Source: an uncultured Oscillospiraceae bacterium
Lineage (GTDB): Bacteria; Bacillota; Clostridia; Oscillospirales; Acutalibacteraceae
Assembly (NCBI GenBank): GCA_900550095.1
Contig: URRG01000167.1
Coordinates: forward strand, 1 to 5,742
Length of the DNA: 5,742 nucleotides
Direction of reading: 5' to 3'
The position numbers were made by a program, and so were the translations under genes. Of the stretch, positions 1-5,742 are shown piece by piece. How positions within the stretch are numbered: the stretch's first letter is position 1; each line of letters begins with the position of its first letter. The notes under the pieces were generated by a model. It was given only the letters and a program-made list of their open reading frames with translations, made no database searches and was not told the origin of the DNA.

Positions 1-218
1 AGGAGGTCGCAAAGCGCGGCCTGCAGAATGTAATGGTCACGCAGACGGGCTGCATCGGCATCTGTCAGTTTGAGCCTGTTGTGGAGGTTGTCAACACAAA
101 AGACGGCTCCAAGGTGACCTATGTGAAGATGACAGCCGAAAAGGCAGTGCGCGTGGTGAACGACCATCTGGTCAATGGCAACGTGGTGACGGAGTTCACC
201 ATCGGCGCAAATTCATAA
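1..218 (+). CDS. Thioredoxin-like [2Fe-2S] ferredoxin protein, HndB-like (3' end only)
   Basis: Partial gene: the frame is open from base 3 to the TAA at 216-218, giving about 71 C-terminal residues; the start lies upstream of the window. Visible is a T-G-C-I-G-I-C segment (about bases 48-68) followed by a Glu-Pro. This matches the second cysteine pair (C-x3-C) of thioredoxin-fold [2Fe-2S] proteins, as in NuoE-type subunits and the HndB subunit of NADP-reducing hydrogenase. The first cysteine pair should lie upstream. The ATG at 33 is not a credible start because it would remove half of the fold. The gene is 12 bases upstream of the NuoF-like gene. The small size expected and the position between a presumed NuoE-like gene and the NuoF-like gene fit HndB, an electron-carrying accessory subunit. 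The C-terminal end of a NuoE/HydC subunit is a less likely alternative. Confidence 0.8.
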   Translation, partial: EVAKRGLQNVMVTQTGCIGICQFEPVVEVVNTKDGSKVTYVKMTAEKAVRVVNDHLVNGNVVTEFTIGANS

Positions 219-223
219 GGAGG
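217..223 (+). promoter_or_regulatory. Ribosome binding site of the NuoF-like gene
   Basis: AAGGAGG lies 7 bases before the ATG at 231, overlapping the TAA of the preceding gene. This near-ideal Shine-Dalgarno sequence fixes the start of the NuoF-like subunit and suggests translation coupled with the upstream gene. Confidence 0.85.
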
Positions 224-230
224 CTGCAAC

Positions 231-2021
231 ATGTATCGTTCTAATGTATTGGTTTGCGGCGGTACGGGATGTACCTCCTCAAACAGCGAAGTGATTATCG
301 AAAGGCTGAAGGAAGAAATCAAGAACCACGGCTTGGAAAAGGAAGTCAACGTGGTCCGCACAGGCTGCTTCGGTCTTTGCGCTTTGGGCCCCATCATGGT
401 GGTGTATCCCGAAGGCGCTTTCTACAGCATGGTGAAGCCCGACGACGTCCCTGAGATCGTGGAAGAGCATTTGCTCAAGGGAAGGATCGTCAAAAGGCTC
501 CTGTATCAAGAGACAGTGGTGGACGACAATGCTATCAAGTCCCTGAACGAGACCCCCTTCTATGCTAAGCAGAGAAGAATCGCCCTGCGGAACTGCGGCG
601 TCATCAATCCGGAAGTCATTGACGAATACATCGCTGTGGACGGCTACAAGGCTCTGGGCAAGGTCCTCACGGAGATGACCCCTCAGCAGGTTATCGACGT
701 GGTAAAGGCTTCCGGTCTGAGAGGCCGCGGCGGCGCGGGCTTCCCCACCGGTTTGAAATGGAGCTTTGCCGCCGCTAACCAGGCGGATCAGAAATACGTG
801 TGCTGCAACGCCGACGAAGGCGACCCGGGCGCATTCATGGATCGTTCCATCCTGGAGGGCGACCCCCACGTGGTGCTGGAATCCATGGCTATCGCCGGAT
901 ATGCTATCGGAGCTTCCCAGGGCTACATATACATCCGCGCAGAATACCCCATCGCCGTAAAGCGTCTGCAGAAGGCTATCGATCAGGCTCATGAATACGG
1001 TCTTTTGGGTAAGGATATTTTCGGCACCGGCTTTGATTTCGACATCAGCCTGCGTCTTGGCGCCGGCGCATTTGTGTGCGGCGAGGAGACCGCCCTTATG
1101 ACCTCCATCGAAGGCAAGCGCGGCGAGCCCCGCCCCCGTCCGCCGTTCCCGGCGCTGAAGGGCCTTTTCCAGAAGCCCACCATTCTCAACAACGTAGAAA
1201 CCTGGGCCAATATCACCCAGATCATCCTCAATGGAGCGGATTGGTTCCGTTCCATCGGAACAGAGCGTTCTCCCGGCACCAAGGTGTTCGCTTTAGGCGG
1301 CAAGATCAAGCATACAGGCCTGGTGGAAGTACCCATGGGCACCACTCTCCGGGAAATCGTTGAGGAGATCGGCGGCGGCGTACCGGACGGCCACACCTTT
1401 AAGGCTGCCCAGACCGGCGGGCCTTCCGGCGGCTGTATCCCTGCTTCCGAGCTGGACATCAAAATCGACTTCGATAATCTGGCTGCTATCGGCGCTATGA
1501 TGGGTTCTGGCGGCATGATCGTCATGGACGACACCGCCTGCATGGTGGATATTGCCAAATTCTTCTTGGAATTCACCGTTGACGAATCCTGCGGAAAATG
1601 TACTCCTTGCCGTGTGGGTACCCGCCGCCTGCTGGAAATCCTTGAAAAGATCACCAGCGGCAACGGCACCATGGAGGACATCGACCGCATGGAAGAACTC
1701 TGCTATTATCTGAAGGAGAACTCCCTTTGCGCTCTGGGCCAGACGGCTCCGAACCCGGTGCTCTCCACACTGAAATATTTCCGCGACGAATACATCGCCC
1801 ATGTAAAAGACAAGCACTGCCCCGCCGGCGTCTGCAAGGCCCTGACCAACTATGTCATCGACCCGCAGAAATGCCGCGGCTGCACCCTCTGCGCCCGGAA
1901 CTGCCCTGTTGGGGCTATCTCCGGCAGCGTGAAGGTTCCTCATGTGATCGATACCAAGAAGTGCATCAAGTGCGGAGCCTGCATGGAGAAATGTAAGTTC
2001 AACGCGATTGAGAAGAAATAA
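231..2021 (+). CDS. hydB: NAD(P)-linked [FeFe]-hydrogenase, NuoF-like flavin/FeS subunit (HydB/HndC type)
   Basis: 596 residues, complete. Domains in order: a thioredoxin-like [2Fe-2S] domain (about 1-90; Cys9, 14, 46, 50); a NuoF-type FMN/NAD(H) domain (about 110-330) with the glycine-rich G-L-R-G-R-G-G-A-G-F at 162-171 and G-E-E-T-A-L at 284-289; an SLBB-like segment (about 345-430); the NuoF [4Fe-4S] domain with C-x2-C-x2-C at 454, 457, 460 and Cys500; and a C-terminal 2x[4Fe-4S] ferredoxin domain (Cys548/551/554/558 and 578/581/584/588). This layout is that of the diaphorase subunit of NAD(P)-dependent, often electron-bifurcating, hydrogenases. There NAD(P)H reacts at FMN and electrons pass to the catalytic subunit and ferredoxin. 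Between the NuoF and ferredoxin parts is H-C-x4-C (529-535), a possible metal site. The start follows a strong ribosome binding site. Formate-dehydrogenase-linked NuoF proteins are similar, but the adjacent hydrogenase gene settles the role. Bifurcation itself is inferred. Confidence 0.95.
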   Translation: MYRSNVLVCGGTGCTSSNSEVIIERLKEEIKNHGLEKEVNVVRTGCFGLCALGPIMVVYPEGAFYSMVKPDDVPEIVEEHLLKGRIVKRLLYQETVVDDNAIKSLNETPFYAKQRRIALRNCGVINPEVIDEYIAVDGYKALGKVLTEMTPQQVIDVVKASGLRGRGGAGFPTGLKWSFAAANQADQKYVCCNADEGDPGAFMDRSILEGDPHVVLESMAIAGYAIGASQGYIYIRAEYPIAVKRLQKAIDQAHEYGLLGKDIFGTGFDFDISLRLGAGAFVCGEETALMTSIEGKRGEPRPRPPFPALKGLFQKPTILNNVETWANITQIILNGADWFRSIGTERSPGTKVFALGGKIKHTGLVEVPMGTTLREIVEEIGGGVPDGHTFKAAQTGGPSGGCIPASELDIKIDFDNLAAIGAMMGSGGMIVMDDTACMVDIAKFFLEFTVDESCGKCTPCRVGTRRLLEILEKITSGNGTMEDIDRMEELCYYLKENSLCALGQTAPNPVLSTLKYFRDEYIAHVKDKHCPAGVCKALTNYVIDPQKCRGCTLCARNCPVGAISGSVKVPHVIDTKKCIKCGACMEKCKFNAIEKK

Positions 2022-2029
2022 GGAAGGAG
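2021..2029 (+). promoter_or_regulatory. Ribosome binding site of the hydrogenase catalytic gene
   Basis: AGGAAGGAG begins at the last base of the preceding TAA and ends 12 bases before the ATG at 2042. The spacing is rather long. A second in-frame ATG at 2048 would be still farther away, so 2042 is the better start. Confidence 0.6.
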
Positions 2030-2041
2030 CTGCCAACAGCA

Positions 2042-3787
2042 ATGAATATGGTACATATTAAAATCAACGGCATGCCCCTCTCTGTGCCGGAAAATTATAC
2101 TATCCTCCAGGCTGCTAAGGAGGGCGGGATCGAAATCCCTACCCTTTGCTACCTGAAGGACCTCAATGAGATCGGCGCCTGCCGTATGTGTGTTGTGGAA
2201 GTAAAGGGAGCCCGTTCTTTGGTGGCCTCCTGTGTATATCCGGTGAACGAGGGCATGGAGGTCTTCACCAATACCCCGAAGGTTCTGAAATCCAGAAAAA
2301 TGACGCTGGAGATGCTCCTTTCCGTTCATAATAAGTCCTGCCTGACCTGCAAACGCAGCGAAAACTGTGAGCTGCAGGCTCTCTGCAAAGAGTTGGGTGT
2401 AGAAAATTCCGACCGTTTTGAAGGCGCTATGCCGGATGCTACGTATGATACCAGCACCCTGCATCTGATCCGCGACAACTCCAAATGTATTCTCTGCCGC
2501 CGCTGCGTGGCTGCCTGTGCCAACCAGCATGTGGCTGTCATCGGCCCCAACAGCCGCGGCTTCGACACCCATATCGGCTGCATGTTTGAGCAGCCCCTGG
2601 GCAATGTGGCCTGCGTCTCCTGCGGCCAGTGTATCACCGCCTGCCCCACCGGCGCTCTGCAGGAGAAGGATCAGTGCGCAGAGGTTATGGAAGCTCTGGC
2701 GGATCCGGAAAAATATGTGGTTGTGCAGACGGCTCCCGCCGTGCGCGCTGCTTTGGGTGAGAGCTTCGGCTATCCCATCGGCACCAATGTGGAAGGCAAG
2801 ATGGTAGCCGCCTTGCGCCGGATGGGCTTTGATAAGGTGTTTGATACCAATTTCGGAGCGGATCTGACCATCATGGAGGAAGCCACCGAATTCCTGGACC
2901 GCGTGAAGAACGGCGGCGTCCTGCCCATGATTACCTCCTGCTCCCCCGGGTGGATCAAATTCTGTGAGCATTATTATCCCGATCTGATTCCCCATCTCTC
3001 CACCTGCAAATCTCCCCAGCAGATGACCGGCTCCATGATCAAGACCTGGTTTGCTGAGAAGAACGGGATCGATCCCAAAAAGATCGTGGTTGTCAGCGTA
3101 ATGCCCTGCGTGGCCAAGAAGTTTGAGGTAAAGCGTGACGATATGAACGCCGCCGGCGAGGATATCGCTGATGTGGATATTGCCATCACGACCCGTGAGC
3201 TGGCCCGCATGATTAAGCTTTACAGCCTGGACTTCAAGAATCTGCCGGATGAAAAGTTTGACGATGTCATGGGCGAGTTTACCGGTGCAGCTGTGATCTT
3301 CGGCGCTACCGGCGGCGTGATGGAAGCTGCCCTGCGCACGGCGGCAGACGTTCTGGAAGGCCGCAGTGTGGAGAATGTGGAGTATAACGAGATCCGCGGC
3401 ACCAAGGGCTTCAAGGAGGCCGTTTATAAAATTGCCGGCATGGATGTGAAGGTTGCTGTAGTCAGCGGTCTGAAAAATGCGGCTGAGGTCCTGGATAAGA
3501 TCCGCAGCGGTGAAGCCGACTATCAGTTTATCGAAGTTATGTGCTGCCCCGGCGGCTGCGTAAATGGCGGCGGCCAGCCTATTCAGCCTGCTTCCGTGTG
3601 GAATTTCAATGATGTGAAGGCCCTGCGCGCCAAAGCCCTCTATGATGAAGATAAGGCTATGAAGGTTCGCAAGAGCCATGAGAATCCGGAGATCCAGAAG
3701 CTCTATAAGGAGTATCTGGGCGAGCCCGGCAGCCATAAGGCCCATGAGCTCCTCCACACTTCTTATGTAGCGCGCAGCAAATATTGA
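2042..3787 (+). CDS. hydA: [FeFe]-hydrogenase catalytic subunit (HydA/HndD type)
   Basis: 581 residues, complete; makes or oxidises H2 at the H-cluster. Domains: N-terminal plant-type [2Fe-2S] (Cys36, 47, 50, 64); His-ligated [4Fe-4S] (His96, Cys100, 103, 109); two [4Fe-4S] clusters (Cys149/152/155/201 and 191/194/197/159); H-cluster domain (about 222-515); C-terminal small-subunit-like segment (about 520-578). H-cluster motifs: L1 T-S-C-S-P-G-W at 298-304, L2 M-P-C-x2-K-x2-E at 354-362, L3 E-x-M-x-C-x2-G-C at 498-506. By alignment from memory with Clostridium pasteurianum CpI, the proton-path residues are kept (Glu280, Glu283, Cys300, Ser320). L1 has Ser301 where CpI has the second Cys. The length and absence of a C-terminal cluster extension resemble CpI and HndD more than Thermotoga HydA. 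The protein is cytoplasmic, with no signal peptide or Tat motif. The upstream NuoF-like gene indicates an NAD(P)-linked complex. Maturases HydEFG are not in the window. Confidence 0.96.
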   Translation: MNMVHIKINGMPLSVPENYTILQAAKEGGIEIPTLCYLKDLNEIGACRMCVVEVKGARSLVASCVYPVNEGMEVFTNTPKVLKSRKMTLEMLLSVHNKSCLTCKRSENCELQALCKELGVENSDRFEGAMPDATYDTSTLHLIRDNSKCILCRRCVAACANQHVAVIGPNSRGFDTHIGCMFEQPLGNVACVSCGQCITACPTGALQEKDQCAEVMEALADPEKYVVVQTAPAVRAALGESFGYPIGTNVEGKMVAALRRMGFDKVFDTNFGADLTIMEEATEFLDRVKNGGVLPMITSCSPGWIKFCEHYYPDLIPHLSTCKSPQQMTGSMIKTWFAEKNGIDPKKIVVVSVMPCVAKKFEVKRDDMNAAGEDIADVDIAITTRELARMIKLYSLDFKNLPDEKFDDVMGEFTGAAVIFGATGGVMEAALRTAADVLEGRSVENVEYNEIRGTKGFKEAVYKIAGMDVKVAVVSGLKNAAEVLDKIRSGEADYQFIEVMCCPGGCVNGGGQPIQPASVWNFNDVKALRAKALYDEDKAMKVRKSHENPEIQKLYKEYLGEPGSHKAHELLHTSYVARSKY

Positions 3788-3850
3788 TTGCAGGTAACAA
3801 ATGTGAAAAAGAACCGTTTCTAAGCAGATCCCTTGGAAGCGGAAATAGTA

Positions 3851-3891
3851 AGGAGCGCCGCAGAATTTCTTTCTGCGGCGCTCCTATTTTT
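3851..3891 (+). terminator. Rho-independent terminator of the hydrogenase operon
   Basis: A perfect 15-bp inverted repeat (3851-3865 with 3871-3885), rich in G and C in its middle, encloses a 5-base loop (TTTCT). It is followed by A and five T. It lies 63 bases past the hydrogenase stop codon, in the correct orientation to end the + strand operon. On the - strand the stem is followed only by TACTATTTCC, so it could serve the convergent gene at best weakly. Confidence 0.93.
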
Positions 3892-3962
3892 AACTGGAGT
3901 TTGCAATGGATATTGAATATATGCCCACTACTTGCCCGTTGTATCCTTTTATAATGGAATTG

Positions 3963-5742
3963 TCAGCCCATGACTTCTTCAGGGCCTTCGGACCAATCTT
4001 CTGCTGTTTTCAGCATTTTATACCCAGTTTGTTCCTGCCCGATCTGCAGCAGAACGAACGCAGTGGAAACAGTTTGCAGATATCCCCATTCCCAAATGGC
4101 TTTTGCCGGAGCTCCGGTCAAACGGTGAAGGAGGCTGCAGCGATCCCTGCCCCTGTTCAAAGGATCCTCACTATATTCGTCTATCCATTCCCGCATAAGA
4201 ACCCCTGCGTCATAAGCCTTTTCATAAAAAATACCATCCGGGTCTATGAGCTTGAAGCCGTCTCCTGATATGGTCTCAAGGGTGTTATTGGCGTGGGCGT
4301 CCCCATGGAGAAGCACGTATTTTGAGGGCTCCAGGGCTTTTTCTCGGGAATCCAGATACCGCAAAGCCCGGCCTATCACCTGCTGAGAGCAAGGGCGGCG
4401 CAACGTATTCCAAGTATTTTGGATAAATTCCCGGAACCAGGCCACGCTATCGGCTCCTGTGAGCAAAGGCGGATCCTGTAGGGGGATTTGCCATATCTTT
4501 TCCAGGGTGGAACAAATACTTTTTATTTGCTCTGTAATAGAATAAGGAAGCTGGCTAAGAGGCTTCCCCAAACGTTCTAACAAGCAAGCCTTTTTCTCTG
4601 TATCGTATCGAAATAGCTTTGCACACCCCCGGCCCTCTGCGGTTTTCAGAGTAAACATACTGCTGGAAAACTCGCCGCCGAGATTTTCAGGCATATCTAA
4701 TTTCAGCACATATGGTTCACCATGTATTCCGTCCGCGTAGGCAACAAAGGCATGTGTGCCGCCGGAAAGAGCTTCATGGACGGTTATGTTCCACTCTGCT
4801 TCCAATTCAGAGACCAAGCTGCCCAGATTCGCAAGCCATGCTTCCCCGGGGGCCCCGGCGGATTTGGCCCGGCTGGCAACAAGAGGCGGAACATCCCTAT
4901 TTCGGGCTTGCCCTCCCTCGTTTAAGACGGAACCCAAAATCCGATAAAATTCCTTGCGATCGGCAGATCGGAGAATCTCCACATTCCCATCAATGGCGGG
5001 ATGAAAGGCGGTTTCCCCCATATGAGGCGCGTTTTCTGTTTCCACCTGAACATTTCCCCGCTCATAGCAGCAGAGTTCGGGGTGGAAGACGGAAACCGCG
5101 GCAAGAGGGTCATGCAGAGTCAGCTTCCCGGCACTTTGCAGCCAGGCGCTGCCGAAATCAAAAACTGCCTGCATCAGGGTGCTTCTTGTATTCAGAAGCA
5201 GAATGGCTTTACCGGCTTCTATGGTCATTTTGTTCGTAACCTCTAATGGGATTACTCTGTGAATGGGCACAAAAGCAGCAAAAACTTCTTTGGAAGCCAA
5301 AGGATCCGCCCAGGAATTCCAATTATAGGTGGGGTCAGGGAGTTTTTCGGCCCCAAAATAGCCGTTCATCACATAAAGGCCTTTGAGAAGGCCGGGCGCA
5401 TCGGGATGATTTCGGAACATCAGGGCTATATTTGTCATATTGCCGATACCAATCAGAATTACTTCGTGGGGGTTCTGCCGGATCTTTTCATACAGAAAAG
5501 AAGGGGCGTCTCCAGCCTCAAAGTTTTTGTGCGGCCAGTGTTCCAGCGCGTAAGCCCCTTCGGGAGTGGGGTATACAGGAACAGGCTGCAGCGTTTTATC
5601 CGTGCCGGCTACGATGGGAACACTTCTTCCGGCCGCCCGGCATATGGCGTCGGCTACGGCAGCCCGCCTTTCCGGTTCCCCGCAGACGGTCGTTATGCCT
5701 AAAAGGTTGCATTGAGGCTCCTTGAGCAGATAGGCAAGGCAG
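3963..5742 (-). CDS. Nucleoside hydrolase-aminoglycoside phosphotransferase-like fusion protein (5' end off the window)
   Basis: One uninterrupted frame runs from the right edge to the TGA at 3963-3965: 592 visible residues. The ATG at 5436-5438 is internal, because clear homologous sequence continues upstream of it. N-terminal part (about 4929-5742): inosine-uridine-type nucleoside hydrolase, with L-L-G-I-T-T-V near the edge, G-N-M-T-N-I-A around 5438, a Y-N-W-N-S-W-A-D-P segment (5303-5329) and the C-terminal H-D-P-L-A (about 5102-5114), whose Asp is a Ca2+ ligand in this family. The N-terminal Asp-rich Ca2+ motif is expected about 20 residues beyond the edge. C-terminal part (about 3966-4853): APH-fold kinase. 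It has W-L-A-N-L at its start like streptomycin 6-kinases, a Gly-rich S-G-G-T-H, a V-L-K-L lysine (4701-4703), the catalytic loop H-G-D-A-H-A-N-N (4284-4307) and I-D-P-D-G (4233-4247). Both halves keep the visible active-site residues. The linker (4854-4928) is about 25 residues, rich in Ala and Gly. It is convergent with the hydrogenase operon and has no obvious tie to it. Substrates are unknown. Confidence 0.85.
   Translation of the reverse strand, partial: CLAYLLKEPQCNLLGITTVCGEPERRAAVADAICRAAGRSVPIVAGTDKTLQPVPVYPTPEGAYALEHWPHKNFEAGDAPSFLYEKIRQNPHEVILIGIGNMTNIALMFRNHPDAPGLLKGLYVMNGYFGAEKLPDPTYNWNSWADPLASKEVFAAFVPIHRVIPLEVTNKMTIEAGKAILLLNTRSTLMQAVFDFGSAWLQSAGKLTLHDPLAAVSVFHPELCCYERGNVQVETENAPHMGETAFHPAIDGNVEILRSADRKEFYRILGSVLNEGGQARNRDVPPLVASRAKSAGAPGEAWLANLGSLVSELEAEWNITVHEALSGGTHAFVAYADGIHGEPYVLKLDMPENLGGEFSSSMFTLKTAEGRGCAKLFRYDTEKKACLLERLGKPLSQLPYSITEQIKSICSTLEKIWQIPLQDPPLLTGADSVAWFREFIQNTWNTLRRPCSQQVIGRALRYLDSREKALEPSKYVLLHGDAHANNTLETISGDGFKLIDPDGIFYEKAYDAGVLMREWIDEYSEDPLNRGRDRCSLLHRLTGAPAKAIWEWGYLQTVSTAFVLLQIGQEQTGYKMLKTAEDWSEGPEEVMG

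Noticed and set aside
1..6. AGGAGG resembling a ribosome binding site
   Set aside because: It is in the open frame of the partial ferredoxin gene and 26 bases from the next ATG (33), which would give a truncated fold.
1940..3757. A 605-codon open frame on the - strand opposite the hydrogenase gene
   Set aside because: Its translation is rich in Ala, Gly, His and Leu with no recognisable motif. The + strand protein has a complete set of catalytic motifs. The antisense frame is open because of codon bias.
3814..3842. Weak inverted repeat CCGTTTC / GAAGCGG before the terminator
   Set aside because: Only 7 pairs including a G-U pair and a 15-base loop; likely chance.
3932..3955. Promoter-like TTGCCC and TATAAT on the + strand
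   Set aside because: The spacing is only 12 bases, and it would drive transcription into the antisense of the fusion gene with no + strand gene following.
3906..4268. A 120-codon + strand frame starting in the gap between the convergent genes
   Set aside because: It mostly overlaps the kinase 3' end in antisense, has no ribosome binding site and resembles no family I know.
3966..4853. Calling the kinase half a streptomycin resistance gene
   Set aside because: APH-fold kinases phosphorylate many substrates, and fusion to a nucleoside hydrolase argues for another role; resistance cannot be read from sequence alone.
5259..5702. A 147-codon + strand frame
   Set aside because: It is antisense to the clearly recognisable nucleoside hydrolase sequence.

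Overview
The window reads as a fermentative, strictly anaerobic bacterium, most likely Clostridia (Bacillota). The grounds are an NAD(P)-linked [FeFe]-hydrogenase operon of the HndABCD/HydABC type, strong AGGAGG-like ribosome binding sites and moderately GC-rich coding sequence. This placement rests on gene content and protein style only; no database search was possible.

Left part (1-3787, + strand): the 3' portion of a hydrogenase operon. It holds the C-terminal end of a small thioredoxin-like [2Fe-2S] ferredoxin protein (HndB-like, 5' end outside the window), then a complete NuoF-like flavin and iron-sulfur subunit (HydB/HndC-like, 596 aa), then a complete catalytic [FeFe]-hydrogenase subunit (HydA/HndD-like, 581 aa). 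The genes are 12 and 20 bases apart and are probably co-transcribed. A NuoE-like subunit (HydC/HndA) is expected just upstream, outside the window. Together such subunits couple NAD(P)H and ferredoxin oxidation to H2 formation, or the reverse, in the cytoplasm. A perfect 15-bp hairpin followed by a T run (3851-3891) closes the operon.

Right part (3963-5742, - strand): one gene convergent with the hydrogenase operon and open to the right edge. Its N-terminal half is an inosine/uridine-preferring type nucleoside hydrolase and its C-terminal half is a phosphotransferase of the aminoglycoside/streptomycin kinase (APH) fold. Both halves lie in one uninterrupted reading frame of 592 visible codons, and only about 20 N-terminal residues appear to be missing. 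This hydrolase-kinase fusion is the most unusual item here. One inference is that it works as a nucleoside salvage or detoxification enzyme that splits a nucleoside and phosphorylates a product, but the substrate cannot be read from the sequence.

The only noncoding stretch of note is the 175-base gap between the convergent genes, which contains the terminator. No RNA genes, CRISPR arrays, insertion sequences or long repeats were seen.
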